A stretch of 64,000 bases of DNA from Pilimelia anulata. Lineage in GTDB: Bacteria > Actinomycetota > Actinomycetes > Mycobacteriales > Micromonosporaceae. A program made the position numbers and the translations under genes. Each line of letters opens with the position of its first letter. The first letter of the stretch is position 1. Shown one piece after another: positions 1 through 7,843 of this stretch. The DNA lies in contig NZ_BMQB01000006.1 in NCBI RefSeq assembly GCF_014647895.1, positions 186,001-250,000 on the forward strand, given 5' to 3'. The notes under the pieces are model-generated. The model saw nothing but the letters and a program-made list of their open reading frames with translations, did not search any database and was not told the origin of the DNA.

Positions 1-535
1 TGCGCCCCGGCGTGTCGAAGGGCGCGGCTGTGTGGTGCGGCCGTGCGGCCGCGCTGTGCAGTCGCGGCTGGGCAGCCGCGGCCGGGTGGTCGCGACTGGG
101 TGGTCGCGCCGGGTTCGGGTCGCGGCCGTGCGGTCGCGGCTCCGGGTCGCGGCGGGCCGCACGCGGATGTCCGCGGGCCGCGCCTGGCTGTGGTACGGCG
201 GCAGGCAGCGCACTGCCGTCGCGTCGTCGGTGTGGTCGTCCGAACGGGCGCCGCCGGCGCCGCAAACGCCGGGTGCCTCCGGTCCCCCGGTCGGCCACTC
301 CGCCGGTGTGCCGACCGCCGGACCGTCGGCCGGGTGCAGTGGCCGGGTCGGTGCAGTGGTCGGCCGGCCCGGAGTCCGGCACCGACCCCGGACGGGTCCG
401 GGGCGCCGGATCGGACGGTCCGGGTCGAGCGGTGGAGTGGTCGGCCAGCCGGCAACCATCCCCACCATCCTACCCGACCGGGCCGGCGGTCCCCGGTAGC
501 CCGCACATTGATGGACATTCCGGACGGCGAGGTCG
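1..535. other. No supported gene; GC-rich repetitive stretch
   Basis: No reading frame here looks like a real protein. All open frames are arginine and glycine rich, lack a recognisable domain and overlap each other. Bases about 50 to 200 contain short degenerate repeats built on GGTCGCG and GGGTCGCGGC. The stretch lies beyond the terminator that ends the DUF3107 gene, so it is most likely non-coding or the edge of a gene outside the window. Confidence 0.5.
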
Positions 536-570
536 AAAAAAATGAGCAGCAGGCCCGGCCCGCTGCTCAT
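536..570 (-). terminator. Rho-independent terminator after DUF3107
   Basis: On the minus strand a 9-bp stem, ATGAGCAGC pairing with GCTGCTCAT around an 11-nt loop, is followed by seven T residues. This is one of the few classical U-tract terminators in the window. It closes the tetR-DUF3107 unit. Confidence 0.9.
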
Positions 571-583
571 CGGGTGCGCGGCG

Positions 584-811
584 TCAGCGGGCGGCGAAGC
601 CCACCGAGCGCACGGTCGCCTCGGCGATCTCGACGTACGCCAGCTTGTCGGTCGGCACCAGCACCCGCCGGCCCTTCTCGTCGGCGAGGCTCAGCACGCC
701 GGAGTCGCCGTTGACGGCCTCGGTGACGAGCTTCTCGACGTCCGCGGGGGACTGGTCACTCTCGATCACCAGCTCCCGGCCGGCGTACTGCACGCCGATC
801 TTGACCTCCAC
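584..811 (-). CDS. DUF3107 family protein
   Basis: This 75-residue protein matches the actinobacterial DUF3107 family (the TB9.4 type of mycobacteria): a compact soluble protein starting VEVKIGVQYAGRELVIES, with no signal peptide or membrane segment. The GTG start at 811 is preceded by GGGAGG seven bases upstream. The gene lies 96 bases downstream of a TetR regulator on the same strand, the pairing also seen in mycobacteria (Rv3208-Rv3208A), which suggests co-transcription. The family's molecular role is unknown. A classical terminator follows directly. Confidence 0.88.
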   Translation of the reverse strand: MEVKIGVQYAGRELVIESDQSPADVEKLVTEAVNGDSGVLSLADEKGRRVLVPTDKLAYVEIAEATVRSVGFAAR

Positions 812-907
812 GTGGAAACCTCCCGCTCGTCGCGAAAAACGTCACCCGCAGCCTACCCGCCCGGGGACGCCGCAACGGCCAGCCCGAGCAGGGACCGGGC
901 GCCGCGG

Positions 908-1552
908 TCAGTCCGCCGGCCGCTCGTCGACCCCGTGCAGCGGGAACGAGGCGATGCCCCGCCAGGCCAGCGTGGCCAGCAGCGCCACGGCGTCCTCCTT
1001 CGGCAGCGAGCGCCCGCCGCCCAGCCAGAACTGCGCCGCCTGCACCGCCGCCCCCACCAGCCCGGAGGCCAGCAGCTCGGCGTGCGGGCGGGGCGCCCCG
1101 GTACTGGTCATGATCTCGTCGGCGACCGCCGTGCAGCAGGCCGACTCGACCCGGTCCATCCGCTCCCGGACGGCCTGTTCGTTGCGCAGGTCGGAGGCGA
1201 ACACCAGCCGGAACGCCCCGCTGTCGTGGTCGACGAAGTCGAAGTACGCCCCCACCGCGGCGTGCACCCGGCCCTTGTTCTCGCTCTGCACCCGCATCGC
1301 CGCGTGCACACCGTCGATGATGGCCTCGCAGTGCGTGTCGAGCAGCGCCAGGTACAGCTCGAGCTTGCCGGGGAAGTGCTGGTACAGGACCGGTTTGGAC
1401 ACTCCGGCCCGCTCGGCGATGTCGTCCATCGCGGCCGCGTGGTACCCCTGCGCGACGAACACCTCCTGCGCGGCGGCGAGGAGCTGCTTGCGGCGCGCCG
1501 ACCTGGGCAGCCGCGCCGGCCGCCCCTCCGTACGCGTTCCAACCGAGTTCAT
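908..1552 (-). CDS. TetR/AcrR family transcriptional regulator
   Basis: The 214-residue product has the TetR N-terminal helix-turn-helix at about residues 20 to 65 (RRKQLLAAAQEVFVAQGYHA, then MDDIAERAGVSKPVLYQHF), followed by an all-helical ligand and dimer domain. Length is normal for the family. The start at 1552 has a GGAGGGG run just upstream. The gene is divergent from the long proline-rich gene at 1700, so the roughly 150-bp gap is a candidate shared control region. The order TetR then DUF3107 is conserved in actinobacteria. The ligand and targets cannot be read from the sequence. Confidence 0.93.
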   Translation of the reverse strand: MNSVGTRTEGRPARLPRSARRKQLLAAAQEVFVAQGYHAAAMDDIAERAGVSKPVLYQHFPGKLELYLALLDTHCEAIIDGVHAAMRVQSENKGRVHAAVGAYFDFVDHDSGAFRLVFASDLRNEQAVRERMDRVESACCTAVADEIMTSTGAPRPHAELLASGLVGAAVQAAQFWLGGGRSLPKEDAVALLATLAWRGIASFPLHGVDERPAD

Positions 1553-1699
1553 CGACCCCTCCGCACCCGCGCACCCCCTCGGGCCGATGACGACCCCGCG
1601 CGCGGCATCATCTCACCGTAGAGCCCGCACGGCTGTCGCGTGGCTCCTCCGTACCGCACGCACACGGTAGCCTCAGCAGAGGTGACCGAGGAGCACACG

Positions 1700-3883
1700 G
1701 TGGACGAAACAGGGCAGCCCGGCGGCGCCGCGGCGGGCAGGGAGGGCGGTGCCGGGGAGGCCGTGGACACTCCGAAGGAGAACGGGGGCTGGCCGCCGGT
1801 CGAGCCCGAGGGGCGCAACGGCACGCGGTACCCGTCCGCCGCCGCCCTGTGGAGCACCACCTACCCGCCGCCGTCGCGCTGGGACTGGTCGGCCGAAACG
1901 TCGGACCGGCGCGAGGCCACCCCGTCCACCTTGCTCGTGCCGGACGGGCCCGTGCTGCCGCACCGGGTGCCGGTCGACGACCCCCCGGCCGGTCCCGCCG
2001 CCGCCCCGCCCGCGCAGACCCCCGAGCTGGCCCGGATCGCCACCCACCTGCGCCGCGACGACGAGCCCGGCGCCCCGCGGGAGCGGCCGGAGGGGTTCGA
2101 CGTGGACGCCGTCCTCGGTGCCGCGCACGACGTCGGCGGCGTCCGCGGCGCGTCGCTGCGCACGACCCCCAGCGGAGCACACCTGCTCCGCCTCGATCTA
2201 GCCGACGGGGCCGACGCGGCCCACGTGAGCCGGGAGGTGGCCCGCATGCTCCAGGAACGCCTCGGCCTGGCGGCCAAGCCGCCCCGCCCCGCGGTCGAGC
2301 CGGAGCCCCGGCGCATCCCGCAGCAGAGCGAGCCGGACCGCCGCCCGGCCCACGCCGCGCCCGACCCGGTGGCGCCCCGGCCCTCCCGGCGCGGCCGGCG
2401 CCGCGCGGTCGACGGGGACGCCGACGCGGGCTGGCGGCCGCCGGCGCCGTCCCCGCGCCGCCCGGTCGACCCGGCGGGGTACGGGCCGACGCCCGCCCGC
2501 CCGCCGTGGGGACCGTCGACGGGCCCACTCGGGCTCGGCGAGTCCGGCGAGCCCCGCGAGCCGGGCGAGTCCGGCGCGGGCCCGGCCGGTGACGCCGCGC
2601 CGCCGCCCGCCGCCCGGACCGTCCCGGCGGTCGGGCCGACCACTCGGGCCATCGGGGCGGCACCGGGGTGGGACCCCGGCTACCCGGCCGCCGGGCCGGT
2701 GCCCGACCACGACTCCCGCTATCCGGGCGCCGACCCGACCGCTCCGGCCGCCGGGGCGCCGCCGCTGGGCGGCGACGCCGTGGACCCGAATGCGGCGGCG
2801 CCGCTGCGACCGGGTCCGGCCGGACCCGACGACGGGCCGGCCGGGCCGCTCCCGGCCGGTGGACCCTTCCGCGGACCCGATCTTTCCCTGGCATCCGGCG
2901 GGCTCGGCGGGTTCGCCGCGCCGCCGGGCAGCAACGGGGCCGGCGCGTTCGGCCCGGCCGGCGGGTCGACCGGGGAGCCGAACCCGGACGGGGCGTACGA
3001 ACCGCGCCCCGGCCCGCGGCCCGACCCCCGCCTCGACCCGCATCCCGACCCGCGCGGCCCCGGCCGCACCCTGTTCGACCCGGCGCCCGCGCCGGCCGCA
3101 CCCGGCGCGCTCCCGCCGGCTGCGGCCATTCCGCCAGGCGGGGCCGTTCCGCCGGTCGGGGTTATCCCGCCGGTCGGGGCCGTTCCGCCGGCTGCGGCCG
3201 TCTCGCCGGTCGGGGTCACCCCGTCTGCCGGGGGCACTCCGCCGGCTGCGGTTGTCCCGTCGGCCGGGGCCACTCCGTCGGCGCCGGTCACCTCGCCGGC
3301 CGGGGTCGTCTCGCCTGCCGGGAGCGCCCCGGCGGCGCCGGAGGTCGCCGGGTCCGGCCCGGCCGGGCCCGCCGAACGGGCCGCCGTCATCCCGCCGCCC
3401 GGCCGGCCGGTGCGGCGCGACCCGTACGGCGTCGACCACCCCGGCGGCGCGCCGGCCGGGGTAGCCGGGCGGCCCGGCGCGCCCGCGCGCGTCGTGATCG
3501 AGCACGTCGGCCTCACCGTGACCGGCCTGGACGGGACCGTCGAGGTACGCCTCGCCGCCGGCGACCGCACCGCCCGCGGCGCGGCGAGCGGCCCCGCCGT
3601 CGACCGGTACGTCCCCCGGCTCTGCGCGGCCGCCGCCGCGGCGGCGATCGGCGAGCTGGTCGCCGCGGCCCGGCCGGGCGACGCGCCGGGGCGGTGCTTC
3701 GTCGAGCACGCGGCGATCGTCCCGCTGGGCACGTGCGAGGTGGCCGTGGTGGTGATCCTGCTGGTCTGCGACGGCTGGGTGGAGCAGCTCGCCGGCTCGG
3801 CGATCGTGACCGGGGACCGGACCAGAGCCGCGGTCCGGGCCACCATGGCTGCCGTCAATCGCCTGCTCGACGCCCTACTGTGA
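1700..3883 (+). CDS. Long alanine/proline-rich protein with conserved ends, function unknown
   Basis: I do not recognise a named family. The GTG at 1700 is chosen because GAGGAG lies six bases upstream; an ATG at 1640 is in frame but lacks a ribosome site. The product has about 727 residues in three parts. A globular N-terminal segment (to about residue 190) ends in a beta-beta-helix stretch (DVDAVLGAAHDVGGVRG). A disordered Pro/Ala/Gly/Asp middle includes degenerate eight-residue repeats of the type PPVGAVPP at nucleotides 3105-3330. A C-terminal domain of about 130 residues begins VVIEHVGLTVTGLDGTVEV and is reminiscent of a LeuA-regulatory-like alpha/beta fold, which is a weak resemblance only. 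It lies 37 bases before the hydrolase gene and is probably co-transcribed with it. Confidence 0.7.
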   Translation: MDETGQPGGAAAGREGGAGEAVDTPKENGGWPPVEPEGRNGTRYPSAAALWSTTYPPPSRWDWSAETSDRREATPSTLLVPDGPVLPHRVPVDDPPAGPAAAPPAQTPELARIATHLRRDDEPGAPRERPEGFDVDAVLGAAHDVGGVRGASLRTTPSGAHLLRLDLADGADAAHVSREVARMLQERLGLAAKPPRPAVEPEPRRIPQQSEPDRRPAHAAPDPVAPRPSRRGRRRAVDGDADAGWRPPAPSPRRPVDPAGYGPTPARPPWGPSTGPLGLGESGEPREPGESGAGPAGDAAPPPAARTVPAVGPTTRAIGAAPGWDPGYPAAGPVPDHDSRYPGADPTAPAAGAPPLGGDAVDPNAAAPLRPGPAGPDDGPAGPLPAGGPFRGPDLSLASGGLGGFAAPPGSNGAGAFGPAGGSTGEPNPDGAYEPRPGPRPDPRLDPHPDPRGPGRTLFDPAPAPAAPGALPPAAAIPPGGAVPPVGVIPPVGAVPPAAAVSPVGVTPSAGGTPPAAVVPSAGATPSAPVTSPAGVVSPAGSAPAAPEVAGSGPAGPAERAAVIPPPGRPVRRDPYGVDHPGGAPAGVAGRPGAPARVVIEHVGLTVTGLDGTVEVRLAAGDRTARGAASGPAVDRYVPRLCAAAAAAAIGELVAAARPGDAPGRCFVEHAAIVPLGTCEVAVVVILLVCDGWVEQLAGSAIVTGDRTRAAVRATMAAVNRLLDALL

Positions 3884-3920
3884 GGGGATACGCACCGCTA
3901 CGGGAGGGGGGTACGGCGCC

Positions 3921-4856
3921 GTGACGAGCACCGACGTGGGCGCCCCGGCGGTACCGGCGGGGTCGTGGCCGCCGTGGCCGGGCCGGCTGGTGGAGTTCGG
4001 CGGCGCGGCGCTGCACGTGCGCGACACGCCGAGCCCGGCCGCGGGCGCGCCGCCGGCGCTGTACCTGCACGGCCTCGGCGGCTCGGCGCAGAACTGGACC
4101 GACCTGGCCGGCCTGCTCGCCGACCGGGTCGCCGGCCAGGCGATCGACCTGCCCGGCTTCGGGCGCAGCGCGCCGGCGGGCACGTACTCGGTCGCCTCGG
4201 TGGCCCGGCGGGTCGCCGCCTGGATCGACCGCGACGAGCGCGGGCCGGTCCACCTGGTCGGCAACTCGTTCGGCGGCGCGGTGGCCGTGTGGGTGGCCGC
4301 CCGGCGGCCCGACCTGGTCCGCACCCTCACCCTGATCTCGCCGGCCATGCCGTTCCTGGACGCCCGGCGCTCGCTGCACGGCTCGATGCTGCCGCTGCTC
4401 GCCGTACCGGGGGCGAGCCGCATCGCCGGCCGCCGGCTGGCCCGCACCGAGCCCGCCGACCTCACCCGGCAGGTGCTGGAGGCGTGCTTCGGCGACCCCG
4501 GCCGGCTCAGCCCGCAGCGGGTGGCGGAGGCGGTGACGGAGGTCAGCGACCGGTACGTGCTGCCGTACTACCCGTCGGTGTACGTCCGGACGCTGCGCGG
4601 GCTGGTGCTGACCTTCCTGCGGGCGTACCTGCCCGGCGCCGGCTCGCTGTGGTCCATGGCCCGCGGGATCACCGCCCCGACCCTGGTGATCGGCGGCACG
4701 CTGGACCGGATCGTGGACGTACGGGTGGCCCCGCGGGTCGCCGGCGTGATCCCCGGCGCCCGGCTGTCGATGCTGGAGGGCGTGGGCCACGTCGCCCAGA
4801 TGGAGGTCCCCGACCTGGTGGCCCGCGCCGTTCGCCGCCTGGTCGACGGCCGGTAA
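3921..4856 (+). CDS. Alpha/beta hydrolase
   Basis: This 311-residue soluble protein has the full alpha/beta-hydrolase signature. The oxyanion loop HGLGG is at residues 50-54, the nucleophile elbow GNSFGG has Ser116, the acid is Asp262 in GGTLDRIVD, and the general base is His290 in GVGHVAQ. Length is typical of single-domain esterases and hydrolases. It starts at GTG 3921, shortly after the long proline-rich gene, and precedes a DUF3152 gene. In mycobacteria the same neighbourhood also carries DUF3152 and TetR genes, so this is conserved housekeeping context. The substrate cannot be predicted. Confidence 0.93.
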   Translation: MTSTDVGAPAVPAGSWPPWPGRLVEFGGAALHVRDTPSPAAGAPPALYLHGLGGSAQNWTDLAGLLADRVAGQAIDLPGFGRSAPAGTYSVASVARRVAAWIDRDERGPVHLVGNSFGGAVAVWVAARRPDLVRTLTLISPAMPFLDARRSLHGSMLPLLAVPGASRIAGRRLARTEPADLTRQVLEACFGDPGRLSPQRVAEAVTEVSDRYVLPYYPSVYVRTLRGLVLTFLRAYLPGAGSLWSMARGITAPTLVIGGTLDRIVDVRVAPRVAGVIPGARLSMLEGVGHVAQMEVPDLVARAVRRLVDGR

Positions 4857-5185
4857 CCTGAACGCGCCCGGTCGGCCGGGTGACCGGCCCGCCGCGGCCC
4901 CGGGGTGATCGGCCCGGGGCGGCCGGCGGGATCGGCGCCGGCGCGGTGCGCGCGGTGATCCCGGTCGGGCGTACGCGCGGTCGCGCCAACCACCCATAGT
5001 GCGGCATAGCGCGCATTGTGTCCGGGCGGGCCGTGGTCGAGACTGTGCACCGGTACGGGCGGGGCACTGCTGTTCGCGGCGCGAGTTGCACCGGCCCTTA
5101 CCGCACATAGTCCGGTTTATCTCCTTATGGTGGTAAGGGTCCGAGGAAATCGAGCGGCCGTACGAGCAGCGGGGAAAGCGGGGGG
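4857..5185. other. Intergenic region between hydrolase and DUF3152 genes
   Basis: These 329 bases hold no supported gene. The first 70 bases are rich in CCGGCC/GGCCGG inverted pairs and may end the hydrolase transcript. The last 110 bases are distinctly less GC rich, with short stretches such as TTATCTCCTTATGG, and are the likely promoter region of the following gene. No confident -35/-10 pair was found. Confidence 0.4.
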
Positions 5186-6805
5186 ATGCCGATGGCGAAG
5201 CCCGCCGGTCCGCGCCGCGACCAGCGCCCCGACCGCGCCGCCGACCCGACCGGCGACCGGCCCGCCGGCCCCGGACCCGAGCCGGGCCGCGCGCCCGACC
5301 GCGACCGGGCCGCCCGCGAGGCCGCCTGGGCCGAGCAGGACCCGGCCGCCTGGGAGCGCCCGGACCCCGCCGCCTGGGCCGAGCCGACGCCGGTGGCCGG
5401 CATCCCGGTCATCCCCGGCCGCCGCCCCCGGACCCGCCCGAGCAGCCGCGCCGTTCGCCGCGACGCCGCGACCACTCTCGACCCGGACGCCGCGACCGGC
5501 CGCGACCCCGACGCCCCGCCGCGCACCACCCGCCCGTCCGGCGGTCGCCCGTCCGGCACCCGTCCGGCCGATTCCGGCCCCGGCGTCGACCCCGACCCGG
5601 GCGCCGCGCCGGGCGGCCGCCCGGCGCGCTCGGCCGGCGACCGCACGCTCCGCCCGGCCACCGGCGACGGCCGGCCCCGTCCGACCACCGGCGACGGTCG
5701 CCTGCGTCCGGCCACCGGCGACGGCCGGCTGCGCCCGACGATCGGCGCTCGCCCGACCATCGACGACCGCCGCACCCGCCCGACCGGCGGCGGCCGCACT
5801 GCCGGTCCGACCGACGACGCCCGCGCCCCCGGGCCGGCTCGCGACGGCCGCGTCCCCGGGGCACCTCGCGACAGCCGCGCCGCCGGGCCGTCCGCCGCGG
5901 ATGGCGGCGGGCCGGCCGGCGCGGGCGACCGGCGCACCAGCGCCCGCGGCCCCGTCGGGCGGCTCACCGGCGCCGGCCGGGCCGCGCTCGCCGAGGCCCG
6001 CCGCCGCGAGGCCCGCCCGCTCCCGCCACCCACCGACGACCGCCGGCGCCGCGCCCAGCGCCGCCGGCAGCGCGTCGGCGTCGTCGCCGTGCTGCTCGCC
6101 GCCGCCGCGATCATCGGCGTCGACCTGGCCCGGGACGAGGACAGCCGGACCACCGGCCGCCCGCTGGCCACCACCGAGGCCCCCACCACCCCGAGCGCCA
6201 CGGCGACACCCAGCCCCACCGGTACGACGGCGGCCTTCCCGAACGCCGGCCCGGGCACGTTCGGCTACGCGGCCGGCACCTCCCGGGTGTACGGGCGGTC
6301 GGGGCCGCTGCTGCGGTACCGCGTCGGCGTCGAGTCCGACACCGGCCAGGACCGGGCGGCGTTCGCCGCCGCCGTCGAGCGGACCCTCGGCGACCCGCGC
6401 GGCTGGACGGCCGGCGGCGAGCGCCGGTTCCAGCGGGTGCCGGCCGGGGCGACGGCCGACTTCAGCGTGCTGCTGGCCACCCCGGTGACGTCCGAGCGGA
6501 TGTGCGCCGCGGGCGGGCTGCGCACCGAGCGGTTCACCAACTGCCGGGTCACCGGCCGGGTCATCATCAACCAGGCCCGCTGGTGGCAGGGCGTGCCGCG
6601 GTACCGGGCACCGCTGGCGGAGTACCGCGAGTACGTCGTCAACCACGAGGTCGGCCACGAACTCGGCCGCGGCCACGAGGGCTGCCCGCGCCGCGGCGCG
6701 CCGGCGCCGGTGATGCAGCAGCAGACGCTGGGCCTGCGCGGCTGCATCGCGTACGGCTGGCCGTACCGCGACAGCCGCCCGTACACCGGCCCGCCCGTCC
6801 CCTGA
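5186..6805 (+). CDS. Membrane-anchored DUF3152 putative zinc metallopeptidase
   Basis: The 539-residue product has a long disordered cytoplasmic N-terminus rich in Arg, Pro and Ala, with 11-residue repeats of the type RPATGDGRLRP around residues 150-190. One membrane segment (VGVVAVLLAAAAIIGV) lies near residue 300, followed by a C-terminal DUF3152 domain of about 190 residues placed outside the membrane. That domain holds an HEVGH zinc-binding motif near residue 485 with a following H in GHEGCP, the arrangement of a metallopeptidase-like (metzincin-like) site, and several cysteines. Protease activity is inferred from the motif and not shown. The start ATG at 5186 follows a GGGGAAAGCGGGGG purine run. 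Confidence 0.88.
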   Translation: MPMAKPAGPRRDQRPDRAADPTGDRPAGPGPEPGRAPDRDRAAREAAWAEQDPAAWERPDPAAWAEPTPVAGIPVIPGRRPRTRPSSRAVRRDAATTLDPDAATGRDPDAPPRTTRPSGGRPSGTRPADSGPGVDPDPGAAPGGRPARSAGDRTLRPATGDGRPRPTTGDGRLRPATGDGRLRPTIGARPTIDDRRTRPTGGGRTAGPTDDARAPGPARDGRVPGAPRDSRAAGPSAADGGGPAGAGDRRTSARGPVGRLTGAGRAALAEARRREARPLPPPTDDRRRRAQRRRQRVGVVAVLLAAAAIIGVDLARDEDSRTTGRPLATTEAPTTPSATATPSPTGTTAAFPNAGPGTFGYAAGTSRVYGRSGPLLRYRVGVESDTGQDRAAFAAAVERTLGDPRGWTAGGERRFQRVPAGATADFSVLLATPVTSERMCAAGGLRTERFTNCRVTGRVIINQARWWQGVPRYRAPLAEYREYVVNHEVGHELGRGHEGCPRRGAPAPVMQQQTLGLRGCIAYGWPYRDSRPYTGPPVP

Positions 6806-6813
6806 GCGGGGCC

Positions 6814-6819
6814 GATAAT
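6814..6819 (+). promoter_or_regulatory. -10 element GATAAT, probable leaderless transcript
   Basis: GATAAT ends six bases before the GTG at 6826, so transcription would start at or next to the start codon. No ribosome binding site fits between. The same geometry recurs at nuoB, the DUF2252 gene, nuoC and hadA. Confidence 0.55.
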
Positions 6820-6825
6820 GGCGGG

Positions 6826-7140
6826 GTGGACCCGCAGGAGTACGTGGAGGCCGTGCTGCGCCTCGTCGAGCGCATCCCGCCCGGCCGGGTGATGACGTAC
6901 GGCGCCGTCGCCGACGCCCTCGCCGACGCCTCCGGGCAGAACTCCGCCCGCCGGGTCGGCACGATCATGGCCCGGCACGGCGGCGGCGTGCCCTGGTACC
7001 GGGTCGTCAACGCCGCCGGGCGGGTCGCCCCGTCGCAGCCGGCGGCGGCGCTGGCCCGGCTGGCCGGCGAGGGCACCCCGCTGCGCGGCGACCGGGTCGA
7101 CCTGCGCCGCGCCGCCTGGTACCCCGACGACCCGACCTGA
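6826..7140 (+). CDS. Alkyltransferase-like (ATL) DNA repair protein
   Basis: The 104-residue protein belongs to the MGMT/Ogt C-terminal domain family: PPGRVMTYGAVADALADA, then NSARRVGTIMARHGGG. At the active site the alkyl-accepting cysteine of PCHRV is replaced by tryptophan (VPWYRVVNAAGRV), which marks ATL proteins. Members of this family bind O6-alkylguanine without repairing it and hand the lesion to nucleotide excision repair. Length fits ATL proteins, which lack the N-terminal MGMT domain. The GTG at 6826 is chosen from the -10 element six bases upstream. A strong hairpin follows at 7149. Confidence 0.92.
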   Translation: MDPQEYVEAVLRLVERIPPGRVMTYGAVADALADASGQNSARRVGTIMARHGGGVPWYRVVNAAGRVAPSQPAAALARLAGEGTPLRGDRVDLRRAAWYPDDPT

Positions 7141-7148
7141 CCGCACGG

Positions 7149-7194
7149 CCCCGCGCCGCCCGGCCCGGCGGCGGCCGGCCCGGGCGGCGCGGGG
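7149..7194 (+). terminator. 15-bp hairpin after the ATL gene
   Basis: A perfect 15-bp stem (CCCCGCGCCGCCCGG with its complement) encloses a 16-nt loop. There is no U-tract. It separates the ATL gene from nuoB. Confidence 0.7.
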
Positions 7195-7252
7195 CTCGGT
7201 GCCGCGGGGCCCCGGCGGCGCGCGGCCCGCGGCCGGGGTGGCGGCGCGGCGG

Positions 7253-7258
7253 TAGGGT
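7253..7258 (+). promoter_or_regulatory. -10 element TAGGGT of nuoB, probable leaderless start
   Basis: TAGGGT ends six bases before the nuoB GTG. No -35 box of good quality is visible in the very GC-rich sequence upstream. The spacing implies that the nuoB mRNA begins at its start codon. Confidence 0.5.
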
Positions 7259-7264
7259 GTCCGG

Positions 7265-7786
7265 GTGGGATTGCCGGCCGTACTGGGTGAGCCGATCCGG
7301 TTCGTACTGAACTGGGGTCGGCGCTACTCGCTGTGGGTGTTCAACTTCGGCCTCGCCTGCTGCGCGATCGAGTTCATCGCCGCCAGCATGTCCCGGCACG
7401 ACTTCATGCGGCTCGGCGTGATCCCGTTCGCCCACGGCCCGCGCCAGGCCGACCTGATGGTCGTCTCCGGGACGGTCACCGACAAGATGGCCCCGGCGAT
7501 CCTGCGGCTGTACGAGCAGATGCCCGAGCCCAAGTACGTGATCTCCTTCGGCTCGTGCGCCAACTGCGGCGGCCCGTACTGGGACTCCTACTCGGTGACC
7601 AAGGGCGTCGACCAGCTCATCCCCGTGGACGTGTACGTGCCCGGCTGCCCGCCCCGCCCCGAGGCCCTGCTGCACGGCATCCTGCGCCTCCAGGAGCGGA
7701 TCGCCGGCGAGCAGGCCGGCATCGGCGGGGTGCCCCGGCCGGACCCGCTCGCACTGACCGCGCCCCTGGTACCGCCGCCGGCCTGA
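7265..7786 (+). CDS. nuoB: NADH-quinone oxidoreductase subunit B (N2 cluster subunit)
   Basis: NuoB carries the terminal [4Fe-4S] cluster N2 of complex I, next to the quinone pocket on the cytoplasmic side. All four ligands are present: Cys32 and Cys33 in GLACCAIEF, Cys98 in FGSCANCGG and Cys128 in VPGCPPRPE. At 173 residues the length is normal. The order around it is unusual. No nuoA precedes it (the ATL gene does), and a DUF2252 gene separates it from nuoC. The intact cluster ligands argue that it is functional. It may be a second, reduced complex I set. Confidence 0.96.
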   Translation: MGLPAVLGEPIRFVLNWGRRYSLWVFNFGLACCAIEFIAASMSRHDFMRLGVIPFAHGPRQADLMVVSGTVTDKMAPAILRLYEQMPEPKYVISFGSCANCGGPYWDSYSVTKGVDQLIPVDVYVPGCPPRPEALLHGILRLQERIAGEQAGIGGVPRPDPLALTAPLVPPPA

Positions 7787-7830
7787 CCCCCGACGCGCCG
7801 AACCGGCCCGGTGACCCGGCGGGCGGCAAG

Positions 7831-7836
7831 TAGGCT
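7831..7836 (+). promoter_or_regulatory. -10 element TAGGCT of the DUF2252 gene
   Basis: TAGGCT ends seven bases before the GTG at 7844, again a leaderless geometry. It implies that the DUF2252 gene is transcribed on its own and not only by read-through from nuoB. Confidence 0.5.
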
Positions 7837-7843
7837 GCGGGGC

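Noticed and set aside
3105..3330. Tandem repeat that might be a satellite array
   Set aside because: The 24-nt periodicity is in frame inside the long proline-rich gene and degenerate at synonymous sites, so it is a protein repeat.
7141..7264. Possible nuoA or remnant upstream of nuoB
   Set aside because: Only 124 bases with a 15-bp hairpin. No hydrophobic reading frame of NuoA type exists.
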